Below, piece after piece: positions 8,124-16,812 of a stretch of 64,000 nucleotides of DNA. A program made the translations under genes and the position numbers. The stretch spans positions 3,348,001 through 3,412,000 of the forward strand of contig NZ_JACHLZ010000001.1 of assembly GCF_014204755.1 (NCBI RefSeq), in the 5' to 3' direction. Each line of letters starts with the position of its first letter. Position 1 is the stretch's first letter. The notes below the pieces were generated by a model that saw nothing but the letters and a program-made list of their open reading frames with translations, ran no database searches and was not told where the DNA came from. Source of the stretch: Brachybacterium aquaticum (lineage in GTDB: Bacteria; Actinomycetota; Actinomycetes; Actinomycetales; Dermabacteraceae).

Positions 8124-8912
8124 TCAGCCCTCCTGCAGCGCGCCGAGGCGGCGCGAGATCGCGTCGGCCGCCTGCTTGGTGCACTGGCCGAGGACGGGCA
8201 GCTGCTCGTCGCCCGCACGGTAGAACGGCGCGGCGAGCAGCACGGCCGCGGCGACCTGCCCGCGATGGTCGCGCACCGGCGCGGAGACGGACACCTCGTC
8301 CTCCGAGGTGGCGCGGTCGTTGATCGCCCAGCCCCGCTCGCGCACCTCGGCGAGACGGTCGAGGTAGGCGGAGACCTCCCAGCCGTCCTCGAGCTGGATC
8401 GTGCCGGAGGAGACGAGCTGCTCGGCCTCGGCGGCCTCGAGGTGGGAGAGGAACACCTGCACCGTCGAGCTCAGCGCCGTGCGGTAGTGGCTGCCCAGGA
8501 TCGAGGTGTGCTTGATCTGGTGGCGGCTCGGGACCTGCTCCACGGTCACCGCGGCCTCCCCGTTCCACACCGCGAGCGCCGAGGTCTCTCCCGTCAGCTC
8601 GGCGAGGGTCTGGAGGTCGTCGACGGCGACCTGTCGCACGTCCAGCTGAGCCAGCAGCGGGCCCGCGACAGCGATGAGGCCGAGCCCGAGGCGGAAGCGG
8701 CGCGTGCGAGGGTCCTGCTCGACCACGTGCTCCTGCTCGAGGGTCGCGAGGATCCTCGAGACGCTGGACTTGTGCAGCCCCACCTTCTCCGCGATCTCGG
8801 TGACGCCCTGCTCGGGCTCGTCCACCGTGAAGCAGCGGATGATCCGCAGGACGTTGACGATGACGGACGGGCCGCGGGTGCTGTCGCTGCGATCGCCGGC
8901 GGAGGTGCTCAT
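8124..8912 (-). CDS. IclR-family transcriptional regulator
   Basis: 262-residue regulator. Residues about 17-75 form the winged helix (VLRIIRCFTVDEPEQGVTEI, then VGLHKSSVSRILATLEQE). The remainder is the IclR effector domain (GETSALAVWNGEAAVTVEQV). It is the last gene of a minus-strand group: transporter, creatinase, cupin, iclR. Its start overlaps the cupin stop by ATGA, so it is translated with that operon and very likely regulates it. Sensing creatine or a breakdown product is inferred. Direct repeats at 12401-12430 upstream of the transporter gene are the best candidate binding site. Confidence 0.9.
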   Translation of the reverse strand: MSTSAGDRSDSTRGPSVIVNVLRIIRCFTVDEPEQGVTEIAEKVGLHKSSVSRILATLEQEHVVEQDPRTRRFRLGLGLIAVAGPLLAQLDVRQVAVDDLQTLAELTGETSALAVWNGEAAVTVEQVPSRHQIKHTSILGSHYRTALSSTVQVFLSHLEAAEAEQLVSSGTIQLEDGWEVSAYLDRLAEVRERGWAINDRATSEDEVSVSAPVRDHRGQVAAAVLLAAPFYRAGDEQLPVLGQCTKQAADAISRRLGALQEG

Positions 8913-9403
8913 CCTCGGATCCTAACGGCGTCGCGGTTCACGGCGTCGCGGGCGGCGATCGCCTTCCGGTAGGAGCGGAAGCCGCTCATGTCGAAGACGC
9001 CCGGCGGACCCCACACCACCAGCAGGCGGAGCTCCTCGTCGCCCTCGCAGGCCAGGTCGTGCGCGATGCCGATCGGTGCGCGCAGCGCGTCGCCGGGACC
9101 GAGGAGGTGCTCCGCCCCGTCCTGGCGGATGCGTGCCTGGCCGGAGAGGACCAGGTAGATCTCCTCGAGCGCGGGGTCGGCATGGGCGGGCATGCCCTCG
9201 CGGGCACCGGGGGAGAGGATCCAGGTCTGCACCCCGACCGGCAGCTGGGACAGACCGGCGAAGTGGTGGCGGATGCGCAGGTCCCCCTCGGCCTCGTGGA
9301 GGGTGTGGGCGAACTCGTGCGCGCCCGCGCGCTCGAGGGTGCTGTCCGCCGTGCTGTCAGGCGGGGCGGGATCCGACGGGGAGGGGGTGTGCGGGGTGCT
9401 CAC
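8909..9403 (-). CDS. Cupin-domain protein of the creatine cluster
   Basis: 164 residues from a GTG at 9403 that follows AGGAAGGA. A disordered Pro/Ser-rich N-terminus (about 25 residues) precedes a single cupin barrel. Motif 1 contains MPAHADPALEEIYLVLSGQA (H-x-E pattern), motif 2 PIGIAHDLACEG. Located between creatinase and the IclR gene with a four-base overlap to the latter. It could be a small metal-dependent enzyme or a ligand-binding accessory of creatine use; the sequence does not decide. No DNA-binding domain is present. Confidence 0.8.
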   Translation of the reverse strand: MSTPHTPSPSDPAPPDSTADSTLERAGAHEFAHTLHEAEGDLRIRHHFAGLSQLPVGVQTWILSPGAREGMPAHADPALEEIYLVLSGQARIRQDGAEHLLGPGDALRAPIGIAHDLACEGDEELRLLVVWGPPGVFDMSGFRSYRKAIAARDAVNRDAVRIRG

Positions 9404-9534
9404 GGGGAGTCCTTCCTGTCCCGGCTGCGCGGCCCGGACGCGGGCGGAGACGCTCCCCGCCCGGGACGGCGACGCCGGCCGACGCCGCCCGCGAGGGGCA
9501 GGGCGCCGACCGGCATCGACGGTGCGGCCTCTGA

Positions 9535-10785
9535 TCAGGCGCTGATGATGTTGTGCTCGGGGCCGAAGGGGAACTTGGTGATGTCCTCCGCGCCGTCCTC
9601 GCCGACCACGAGGATGTCGTGCTCGCGGTAGCCGCCGGCGCCCGGCTGGCCCTCGGGCACGGTGATCATCGGCTCCATGGAGACGACCATGCCCGGCTCG
9701 AGCACGGTGTCGATGTCCTCGCGCAGCTCCAGGCCCGCCTCGCGGCCGTAGTAGTGCGACAGGACGCCGAAGGAGTGGCCGTAGCCGAAGGTGCGGTTCG
9801 GCAGCAGGCCGTAGCCGATGTAGATCTCGTTGAGGGCGTGGGCGATGTCCTTGCAGACAGCGCCGGGCTTGATCAGCTCGATGCCGGCCTTGTGCACCTC
9901 GACGTTGATGTTCCACAGGCGCAGCGACTCCTCGTCCGGCTCGCCGAAGAACAGCGTGCGCTCGAGGGCCGTGTAGTAGCCGGTCGGCATCGGGAAGGCG
10001 TTCAGCGAGAGGATGTCGTGCTCCTGCACCTGACGGGTGGTCGCCCAGTTGTGCGCGCCGTCGGTGTTGATGCCGGACTGGAACCACACCCAGGTGTCGC
10101 GCACCTCGCGGTGCGGGAAGGCCTTGGCGATCTCGCGGGTCATGGCCGCGGTGCCGGCCAGGGCGACCTCGTACTCGGTGACCCCGGCGTGGACGGCGTC
10201 GCGGATGGCCTCGCCGCCGATGTCGCCGATGCGGGCGCTCTCGCGGATCACCGCGATCTCCTCGGCGGACTTGATCATGCGCTTTCGCATCGCGTCCTGG
10301 GAGATGTCCACGAGCACCGCGCCCGGGAAGGCGTCCTGCAGGCGCTGGCGGAGCAGCAGCGGCATGGAGTCGTCCTCGATGCCCAGGCGCTTGGGGCTGG
10401 TGACACCGCGCTGGGAGAGGGCCTGCTGGAGCGCGTAGTAGTAGTTGTCGCGGTTCCAGTCGGTGTAGACGATGTTCTCGCCGTAGCTGGTGCGCCAGGG
10501 CATGCCCGCGTCGATGTTCGCGGTGATGGTGCAGGTGTCGTCGGCGGTGACGACCATGCCGTAGGAGCGGCCGAAGTACGTGAACAGGAAGTCCGAGTAG
10601 TACTTGATGCCCTGGTAGCTGGAGAGGATCACGGCGTCGAGGCTCTTCTCGGCCATGATCTCGCGCAGTCCGCCGAGGCGGCGCTCGAACTCTGCGTCGG
10701 AGAAGGTGAGCTGCTGCTTCTCGCCGTTGTGGAGGACCTTCAGGCGCTCGAGGTCGCTGACGTAGGTGGCGGTGTTGGCGTTCAT
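9535..10785 (-). CDS. Creatinase (creatine amidinohydrolase)
   Basis: 416-residue cytoplasmic enzyme that hydrolyses creatine to sarcosine and urea (EC 3.5.3.3). It belongs to the M24 pita-bread fold, but long stretches match what I recall of Pseudomonas creatinase rather than prolidases: NIVYTDWNRDNYYYALQQAL, KRMIKSAEE, FQSGINTDGAHN, TFGYGHSFGVLSHYYGREAG and LELREDIDTVLEPGMVVSME. His245 in DGAHN aligns with the catalytic His232 described for the Pseudomonas enzyme, which acts without metal. The ATG at 10785 follows AAGGAGA. Downstream of the transporter and upstream of the cupin gene on the same strand. The soxBDAG operon 5 kb away would consume the sarcosine, which strengthens the call over a peptidase annotation. 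Confidence 0.9.
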   Translation of the reverse strand: MNANTATYVSDLERLKVLHNGEKQQLTFSDAEFERRLGGLREIMAEKSLDAVILSSYQGIKYYSDFLFTYFGRSYGMVVTADDTCTITANIDAGMPWRTSYGENIVYTDWNRDNYYYALQQALSQRGVTSPKRLGIEDDSMPLLLRQRLQDAFPGAVLVDISQDAMRKRMIKSAEEIAVIRESARIGDIGGEAIRDAVHAGVTEYEVALAGTAAMTREIAKAFPHREVRDTWVWFQSGINTDGAHNWATTRQVQEHDILSLNAFPMPTGYYTALERTLFFGEPDEESLRLWNINVEVHKAGIELIKPGAVCKDIAHALNEIYIGYGLLPNRTFGYGHSFGVLSHYYGREAGLELREDIDTVLEPGMVVSMEPMITVPEGQPGAGGYREHDILVVGEDGAEDITKFPFGPEHNIISA

Positions 10786-10949
10786 GGGTGTCTCCTTCGA
10801 GGCAGGGGAGGGGTGGGGCCGGTCGGCCCCGGGATGGGTGGGAGTAAGAGGTTCGGGGGCGGCCGCCGGGAGCTGGGCCGATGGATGAGGAGCGAGGAGG
10901 CGTGGGGCCGGGTGCGGCCGACGGGGCGTTCCGCGGGCCGCACCTGCGC

Positions 10950-12329
10950 TCAGTTGCCGCCTGCGGAACGCTGCTCAGCGGCGTTCCAGGCGCGCTCCTC
11001 CTCGGCGGCCGCGGCCTTCGCGGCCTTCGGGTCGTAGGCGTCGCCCTGGAAGATCAAGGCGATGAGCCCGATGGCCGACAGGGTCATGATCAGGAAGGCC
11101 GGTGCGTAGGAGTTGTCGGTGATGGAGATCAGCCAGGTCGCGATGAACGGGGCGGTGCCGCCGAAGATCGCGTTGCCGAAGTTGAACGGGATGGAGAAGC
11201 CGCTCAGGCGCACCTGCGGGGGCACGGCCTCGATGAAGTAGACGGCGAAGGTGGAGTCGTTGAGGCTGAAGAGGGCCACGAGCGAGATCTGGATGAGCAG
11301 GACGCCCACGAATCCGGACTGCCCCAGCAGCACGAACGCGGGGTAACTGAGCAGGATTAATCCGACGGCGTTGATCAGCAGCAGGCGGCGCCTGCCGTAG
11401 GTGTCCGACAGCCACGCGCCCAGGAAGATCAGCGGCAGGTACAGGATCAGGGCCAGGGAGAGGATGACGCTGGACTGGAAGGCGCTCAGCCCCAGCTCCA
11501 CTTCGATGTACGTGACCATGTAGGTGAGCACCAGGTAGTAGCCCGAGGCGTTCACTGCCATGATGAAGAGCATCCATAGCATGGACTTCCAGTGATCCCG
11601 GATCAGCTCGACCAGTGGCGCGGTCGCGACCGACTTCTCCTCTTCCATCTTCTTGCGGACGGGAGAGTCTGAGACCTTCGAGCGGATGTAGCGCACCACG
11701 ATGGTGAGCACGGCGGCGAGGAGGAACGGGATCCGCCAGCCCCACTCCTGCATCGCCTCGGTGGAGAGCAGCCCGTTCAGAGCGGTCGCGGCGACGGAGG
11801 CGCCGAGGAACCCGGCCGACGTTGCCAGCGGAACGGTCGAGACCCAGCGGGCGCGCTTGTCCAGCGGCGCATGCTCGGCCAGCAGCACGGCGGCGCCCGA
11901 GTACTCGCCGGAGGCGCAGAAGCTCTGGAGCATGCGCGCGACCAGAAGCAGGATCGGGGCGGCGACGCCGATCGTCGCGTATGTGGGCAGCACGCCGATC
12001 GTGAAGGTCGCAACGCCCATGCCGACGATGGTCAGGGTCAGGGTGCGTTTGGGGCCGATGCGGTCGCCGAAGTGTCCCCAGAACAGGCCGCCGATGGGGC
12101 GGATCAGGAACGAGATCGCGAAGACGCCGAATGTCTGCAGCAGGGCGGTGGTCGGGTTGGCGTTGGGGAAGAACACCATCGCGATGGTGGTGGCGAGGTA
12201 CGCGTAGCTGGCGTACTCGAACCACTCGATGAACGTGCCGAGCCCCACCGTGCCGACCGTGAGGCGGACCTGCGCGCGCGAGAGCCGAGGTCGGGGGACC
12301 GATGAGTCGGGGGCGAGGTCGGTGGCCAT
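10950..12329 (-). CDS. MHS-family MFS transporter, probable creatine uptake
   Basis: 459 residues with about twelve hydrophobic helices. The start MATDLAP at 12329 has AGGAG eight bases upstream and was preferred to an in-frame start at 12407. The pattern (GTFIEWFEYASYAYLATTIA near the N-terminus, RPIGGLFWGHFGDRIGPKR, ASGEYSGAAVLLAEHAP) is that of metabolite:H+ symporters related to ProP and the sugar-acid carriers. It is the first gene of the strand group ending in creatinase, cupin and IclR, so creatine or a similar guanidino compound is the inferred substrate. A 9-bp inverted repeat (10926-10934 / 10963-10971) spans its stop codon. Confidence 0.87.
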   Translation of the reverse strand: MATDLAPDSSVPRPRLSRAQVRLTVGTVGLGTFIEWFEYASYAYLATTIAMVFFPNANPTTALLQTFGVFAISFLIRPIGGLFWGHFGDRIGPKRTLTLTIVGMGVATFTIGVLPTYATIGVAAPILLLVARMLQSFCASGEYSGAAVLLAEHAPLDKRARWVSTVPLATSAGFLGASVAATALNGLLSTEAMQEWGWRIPFLLAAVLTIVVRYIRSKVSDSPVRKKMEEEKSVATAPLVELIRDHWKSMLWMLFIMAVNASGYYLVLTYMVTYIEVELGLSAFQSSVILSLALILYLPLIFLGAWLSDTYGRRRLLLINAVGLILLSYPAFVLLGQSGFVGVLLIQISLVALFSLNDSTFAVYFIEAVPPQVRLSGFSIPFNFGNAIFGGTAPFIATWLISITDNSYAPAFLIMTLSAIGLIALIFQGDAYDPKAAKAAAAEEERAWNAAEQRSAGGN

Positions 12330-12400
12330 GGATGCTCCTGTCTTCCTCGAGCGTCGATGGTCGAGGGATGCCGGGACGCCTGAACCGCACGACGTCGAGT

Positions 12401-12430
12401 GTTGCATTCAAGTCAACTGCGTTGCATTGA
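12401..12430 (-). promoter_or_regulatory. Direct repeats upstream of the transporter gene, candidate IclR site
   Basis: GTTGCATTCA at 12401-12410 and GTTGCATTGA at 12421-12430 lie exactly 20 bp apart, two helical turns, so a protein could bind both on one face. A minus-strand TTGACT (12412-12417) between them could be a -35 element. The block is markedly AT-richer than its surroundings. Assignment to the local IclR regulator is inferred from position only. Confidence 0.45.
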
Positions 12431-12534
12431 GTGTGACGAGTGTTCGGCGTCACGTCAAGGGGGCCAGGCGAAGCGTCGGAACAGACTGCTCAGTAGGTGG
12501 TGACGAGGCGAGCAGTCCGGTGTCAGCATTGGCC

Positions 12535-14538
12535 ATGTCGCCCGATGGAGCCAATGGGACGAAGACGGCTGGGTTCTCTCGCTGGGTGGACCGGCTGCGA
12601 GCGGCCATGCACTCAGGGGAGGCGTTAGACCTGAGGGGCGAGCCGAGGGCTCCGGAATTGCCGGAGTGTGGCCGAGAGGTCAGGTTCTCTTCGGGCTGGA
12701 GGATTCCTGACATCGAAGCTTCTCCTGAGTCGACACATATCCCCGCTTCAGCCATTCGCCGAGTGCTGCTCGATCCTGAGGTAGGGGCAGATCCTCGAGG
12801 GCTACGGATCCATGGAGCGGTCGTCGTCGGTGGACTGGAACTGAACGGCGCTGCCGTGCGATGCGCCCTCTCGGTAACGTGCAGCCACTTCGTCGAGGTG
12901 CCTGACTTCGGAGCGGCGACCTTGCCCGCGCTCTCTCTGAGTGGGTCTGCGGTTCCGGGGCTTCGAGCGGATGGAATCCGCCTTGGGGCAGGAGGGTTCA
13001 AGGCGGATCAACTCAGTGCGGAGGGCGTGGTGCGGGCAGTGGATGCCCTGATCTCGGGCTCGTTGAGGCTGCAGAACGCGGAGCTGAAAGCGGCGAGTGG
13101 GCCCTCTCTGTCTTTGGATCGAGCGCGGATAGACGGGGAACTTGATGCCGAGGCGCTCCACACATTTGGGCGATTCCATGCCCTGGGTGCCGTGGTCGGT
13201 GGGCAGGTAAACGTGCGCGAAGCGGTGCTCAATGGTGTTGGTGCAGCTGCTCTGTCCCTGGACCGAGCGCGCATCGGTGGCGGCCTCATCGCGACCGGGT
13301 TGAAATCGTCCGGGGCAGTTCGCGCCCGCGGGGCAGTCATCGCTGGACAGGTCAACGTCTGCGAGGCGCAGTTGCAGGGCGATGGCGATGCTGCGCTCTC
13401 CCTCGGGCGCACGCGCATCGAAGGAGGGGTATTTGCGCAACGACTTGAGACGGCTGGCGAGGTTCGCGCGATCGGGCTCGTGGTGGCAGGCCAACTGAAT
13501 CTCCGAGAGGCCGTACTGGACGGAGCTGGAGGCCCAGCTTTGAACCTCGATCGGGCGCGGGTCGACGGGAACCTCATCGCCGAGGGTGTACGGGCGACGG
13601 GTGAGATCCGTGCTCGGGGCGCAGCTCTCCCCGGAGTGCTGAACATGGACCGCGCGGTGCTGGACGGGAGGGGCGGAATAGCCCTTACCCTCGACAGGGC
13701 GAGGAGCGGTGGAGGAATCTCTGCGCGAGAGATGACGTCGTCCGGTGGCGTCCGTGCTGTCGGAGCTGTTGTTGCTGGCCGCCTGGACCTCGAAGATGCG
13801 GTGCTGAACGCCGCGGAGATGGCGGCGCTGAATCTCAGGCAGGCAGAAATCGGCGAGCTGAGCATTCCAGGACTCGGTGAGCGCTGGGCAGGCGAGATGG
13901 AGTTCGATCATGCCACGGTGGCGGTTCTGGATTCCGGCGCTGAGCGCCCTGAACACCCGGCAGTGCTGAAGGCCTCAGGGTGGACACTCGGTCAGGTTAC
14001 GGTGCACCTGAAAGCCGACTCGACGTCGTTTGGCGAGTGGCTTGCAGTGGGCGCGGACTTCGAATCGCAGCCCTGGGCGGAGGTCGCCTCCTTCTACCAC
14101 CGTGTGGGGCAGCCCGGACATGCGAGAAGGATGCTCATCGAGATGGAGCGGCGGGCCACCGGCCGCTTGACTCCGACGCGACGCTGGCTACGAAGAATCC
14201 TGTATGGCGGAACAGTGGGGTACGGATATCGACCGATGCTCGCATTGATCTGGCTCGCGGTGATCGCCGCGGTCGCCGGAGTCCTGACTTGGTGGGCCCC
14301 TCGGGGCGCCTTCGTCAATGCGGACGATGGGTCCGCTTCGGACGCGGCTGTGGGGCCCACTCCCTGGGTGGTGGCGATGGAGGCCGCGCTCCCGGCGGTG
14401 GATCCGGTCGTGGACAACCCGTGGGAGCCGATACAACTGTGGATGCAGGTGATGTTCACGGCGCTGGGGGCCGCCGGTTGGCTTCTGGGCATCTTCTTCG
14501 TCGCGGGGGTCACCGGCATACTCCGCAAGACGAACTGA
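12535..14538 (+). CDS. Beta-helix-repeat protein with C-terminal membrane anchor, function unknown
   Basis: 667 residues from the ATG at 12535; GTG 12520 is an alternative and neither has a clear Shine-Dalgarno. Residues about 145-430 contain roughly six imperfect 48-residue repeats. A typical unit is ALSLDRARIGGGLIATGL, a linker, then ARGAVIAGQVNVCEAQLQG. The pattern of short hydrophobic strands with glycine turns suggests a right-handed beta-helix, as in pentapeptide-like and bactofilin-like proteins. Two C-terminal hydrophobic helices are at about 568-589 (MLALIWLAVIAAVAGVLTWW) and 635-660. Similar actinobacterial proteins are often labelled membrane-associated oxidoreductase, but I see no redox motif. 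Codon use is visibly less GC-rich than that of neighbours, suggesting acquisition. It interrupts the creatine and sarcosine gene sets. Confidence 0.8.
   Translation: MSPDGANGTKTAGFSRWVDRLRAAMHSGEALDLRGEPRAPELPECGREVRFSSGWRIPDIEASPESTHIPASAIRRVLLDPEVGADPRGLRIHGAVVVGGLELNGAAVRCALSVTCSHFVEVPDFGAATLPALSLSGSAVPGLRADGIRLGAGGFKADQLSAEGVVRAVDALISGSLRLQNAELKAASGPSLSLDRARIDGELDAEALHTFGRFHALGAVVGGQVNVREAVLNGVGAAALSLDRARIGGGLIATGLKSSGAVRARGAVIAGQVNVCEAQLQGDGDAALSLGRTRIEGGVFAQRLETAGEVRAIGLVVAGQLNLREAVLDGAGGPALNLDRARVDGNLIAEGVRATGEIRARGAALPGVLNMDRAVLDGRGGIALTLDRARSGGGISAREMTSSGGVRAVGAVVAGRLDLEDAVLNAAEMAALNLRQAEIGELSIPGLGERWAGEMEFDHATVAVLDSGAERPEHPAVLKASGWTLGQVTVHLKADSTSFGEWLAVGADFESQPWAEVASFYHRVGQPGHARRMLIEMERRATGRLTPTRRWLRRILYGGTVGYGYRPMLALIWLAVIAAVAGVLTWWAPRGAFVNADDGSASDAAVGPTPWVVAMEAALPAVDPVVDNPWEPIQLWMQVMFTALGAAGWLLGIFFVAGVTGILRKTN
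12960..13830 (+). repeat. Imperfect 144-bp coding repeats
   Basis: The repeat domain of the preceding protein is encoded by diverged tandem units of about 144 bp (48 codons). Each starts near a Leu-Asp-Arg-Ala-Arg box; boxes recur at about 13110, 13255, 13400, 13545 and 13690. Divergence is high at DNA level, so the array is old and structural rather than a recent slippage product. Confidence 0.7.
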
Positions 14539-14568
14539 TAGCCGCCGGGCGCCGAAGAGCCGCCCCGC

Positions 14569-15330
14569 TCAGAGCACCTTGCGGATCGAGGTCTCGAACT
14601 CCGCCACGTGCGCGCTGATCAGCTCCGCGGCGCGGTCGGCGTCGCCGGCGAGGATCGCGTCGAGCAGCACTTCCAGCTCGGTGACGTGGGAGTCGAGGTC
14701 CGGCAGACGGTGGGTCGCCATGCACCAGATTCGGGTCGAGAGGTTGTCCAGGCGCACCAGCCCCTCCTCGAGGTACGGGTTGCCGCCGGCGCGGTAGATC
14801 GCACGGTGCACGTCGATGTCCACCCGCATCGCGGCGCGCGGATCCGCGGCGCCCCCGTCGGCCGAACTCGTCGCGGCATCCCCGTCGGCCGAGCCGGCCG
14901 CGCTGCCCCCGTCGGCCGCGCCGCCCCCGTCGGCCGACGCGCCGGTGCCCGACCCGCCCGCCGTCAGCGCCTCGAGCCGGCTGCGCGCCCCTTCGAGCAG
15001 CGCCCGGGCGGCCGGGTCCGTGGCCCGGGCCGCCGCGCGGACCGCGACCGGCTCGAGCGCCGCGCGCACCTCGGTGATCGCGGCGAGGGCGGTGATGTCC
15101 ACGTGGGTCGCGAAGGTGCCGCGACGCGGATAGGAGACCACCAGGTGGTCCAGCTCGAGGTGCTTCATCGCCTCTCGCAGCGGCGTGCGCCCCACGCCGA
15201 GCTCCTCGGACAGCCGACCCTCCTGCAGGGGCTCGCCGGGGGCGATGTCGAGCATGATCAGCCGGTCGCGCAGGGCGACGTACGCCTGCTCCGCGAGCGA
15301 GCCGGTGGAGGTTCCGGCGAGGGTGGTCAT
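14569..15330 (-). CDS. GntR/FadR-type regulator of the sarcosine oxidase operon
   Basis: 253 residues from ATG 15330, with AGGAGA just upstream. The winged helix covers residues about 10-75 (LAEQAYVALRDRLIMLDIAP, LGVGRTPLREAMKHLELDHL). The C-terminal part is an FCD ligand domain with an Asp-x-x-x-His-x-x-x-Tyr segment (DIDVHRAIYRAGGNPYLEEG) supplying likely metal ligands. An Ala/Asp/Gly/Ser-rich insertion of about 40 residues (14853-14940) splits the FCD domain and consists of repeated GCCGACGGG motifs. Divergent from soxB across a region with a 12-bp palindrome, so it is very probably the local repressor; glycine, sarcosine or creatine is the inferred effector. Confidence 0.88.
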   Translation of the reverse strand: MTTLAGTSTGSLAEQAYVALRDRLIMLDIAPGEPLQEGRLSEELGVGRTPLREAMKHLELDHLVVSYPRRGTFATHVDITALAAITEVRAALEPVAVRAAARATDPAARALLEGARSRLEALTAGGSGTGASADGGGAADGGSAAGSADGDAATSSADGGAADPRAAMRVDIDVHRAIYRAGGNPYLEEGLVRLDNLSTRIWCMATHRLPDLDSHVTELEVLLDAILAGDADRAAELISAHVAEFETSIRKVL

Positions 15331-15447
15331 GTCTCTCCTGGGGTGGGTCGTGCCGGTGGTGCGGGGTCCATTGTCCGTCGGCGGCGTCCGCTCGCCGCGC
15401 TCCGGGAACACCGGAAGATCACGGAGGGGTCACGGTGAGAGAGGCGG

Positions 15448-15476
15448 TTGACGGCCGACGGGGGCCAGCCTACTGT
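15448..15476 (+). promoter_or_regulatory. sox operon promoter (-35/-10)
   Basis: TTGACG at 15448-15453, a 17-bp spacer, and TACTGT at 15471-15476 match the actinobacterial housekeeping promoter pattern well. The spacer itself contains a GCCGACGGG motif. Predicted transcription start is about 15482, immediately before the palindromic operator and about 95 bp ahead of soxB. Confidence 0.65.
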
Positions 15477-15485
15477 GGCCCACAC

Positions 15486-15497
15486 CTGATATATCAG
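15486..15497. promoter_or_regulatory. 12-bp palindromic operator for the GntR regulator
   Basis: CTGATATATCAG is a perfect palindrome in an otherwise very GC-rich intergenic space, the kind of AT-centred half-site pair recognised by FCD-type GntR proteins. Located at the predicted +1 region of the sox promoter, where a bound repressor would block initiation. It also lies between the two divergent genes, allowing control of both. Confidence 0.7.
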
Positions 15498-15577
15498 TCG
15501 TCGATCACATCGGCGCCGCCCGGTCGCGGCGATCTCCAACGACGGAGGCCGCCGGGCCCGTCTCCGAAGGGACCTCC

Positions 15578-16795
15578 ATGGCTGACCTTCTGCCCGAGCA
15601 TCCTGATTTCCTGTGGAACAACCCCGAGCCCAAGTCCGGCTATGACGTCGTGATCGTCGGCGGCGGCGGTCATGGGCTCGCCACCGCCTACTACCTGGCC
15701 TCCCGCCACGGCATCACCAACGTCGCCGTGCTCGAGCGTGGCTGGCTGGCCGGCGGGAACATGGCCCGCAACACCACGATCATCCGCTCCAACTACCTCT
15801 GGGACGAGTCCGCGGCGATCTACGAGAAGTCCCTGAAGCTGTGGGAGCAGCTCCCCGAGGAGCTCGACTACGACTTCCTGTTCAGCCAGCGCGGCGTGCT
15901 GAACCTCGACCACACCCTCGGCGACGTGCGCGGCTCCGTGCGCCGCGTCGAGGCCAACAAGCTCAACGGCGTCGACGCCGAGTGGCTGGACCCCCAGCAG
16001 GTCAAGGAGGTGGTGCCGATCCTCAACATCTCCGAGGACATCCGCTACCCCGTCATGGGCGGCACCTACCAGCCCCGCGCCGGCATCGCCAAGCACGACC
16101 ACGTCGCCTGGGCCCTCGCCCGCGCCTCGGACCGCATGGGTGTGCACATCATCCAGAACTGCGAGGTCACCGACATCATCGTCGAGAACGGCCGCGCGGT
16201 CGGGGTGGAGACCACCCGCGGACGCATCAACGCCGGGAAGGTCGCGATGGCCGCGGCCGGCCATTCGAGCGTCGTGGCGGAGGCCGCGGGCGTGCGCCTG
16301 CCGGTCCAGTCCCGTCCCCTGCAGGCGCTGGTCAGCGAGCTGTTCGAGCCCGTCCACCCCACCGTGGTGATGAGCAACCACGTGCACGTGTACGTCTCCC
16401 AGGCCCACAAGGGTGAGCTGGTGATGGGTGCAGGCGTGGACCAGTACAACGGCTACGGGCAGCGCGGCGCCTTCCACGTCGTCGAGGACCAGCTGGCCGC
16501 GGCCGTGGAGCTGTTTCCGATCTTCGCCCGCGCGCACGTGCTGCGCACCTGGGGCGGCATCGTGGACGTCACCGCGGACGCCTCGCCGATCATCTCCAAG
16601 ACCGAGGTGGATCAGCTCTACGTCAACTGCGGCTGGGGGACCGGCGGCTTCAAGGCCACCCCCGGCGCGGGCTACGCCTTCGCGCACACCATCGCGAACG
16701 ACGAGCCCCACGACATCAACCGGCCCTTCGCCCTCGAGCGCTTCGAGACCGGCCACCTCATCGACGAGCACGGCGCCGCCGGCGTCGCACACTGA
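15578..16795 (+). CDS. soxB: Sarcosine oxidase beta subunit
   Basis: 405-residue catalytic subunit of heterotetrameric sarcosine oxidase, which oxidatively demethylates sarcosine to glycine. The dinucleotide motif [20 protein letters not shown] has its glycines at residues 28-33 for non-covalent FAD. His173 in [12 protein letters not shown] coincides with the histidine that carries covalent FMN in corynebacterial SoxB. The ATG at 15578 follows GAAGGGACC. First gene of soxBDAG, directly under the promoter and operator at 15448-15497. Length and motifs are complete, so it should be functional. Confidence 0.95.
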   Translation: MADLLPEHPDFLWNNPEPKSGYDVVIVGGGGHGLATAYYLASRHGITNVAVLERGWLAGGNMARNTTIIRSNYLWDESAAIYEKSLKLWEQLPEELDYDFLFSQRGVLNLDHTLGDVRGSVRRVEANKLNGVDAEWLDPQQVKEVVPILNISEDIRYPVMGGTYQPRAGIAKHDHVAWALARASDRMGVHIIQNCEVTDIIVENGRAVGVETTRGRINAGKVAMAAAGHSSVVAEAAGVRLPVQSRPLQALVSELFEPVHPTVVMSNHVHVYVSQAHKGELVMGAGVDQYNGYGQRGAFHVVEDQLAAAVELFPIFARAHVLRTWGGIVDVTADASPIISKTEVDQLYVNCGWGTGGFKATPGAGYAFAHTIANDEPHDINRPFALERFETGHLIDEHGAAGVAH

Positions 16796-16812
16796 TCACC
16801 GGAGGCCCCTTC

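Noticed and set aside
9535-10785. Xaa-Pro aminopeptidase as product of the M24-family gene
   Set aside because: Sequence blocks around FQSGINTDGAHN, YTDWNRDNYYYALQQAL and the C-terminal region follow creatinase, and the neighbouring sarcosine oxidase operon fits creatine breakdown.
13008-13956. Minus-strand frames inside the beta-helix repeat gene
   Set aside because: Their apparent repeats mirror the 144-bp coding repeats of the plus-strand protein, whose two membrane helices and Leu-Asp-Arg-Ala-Arg boxes make better biological sense.
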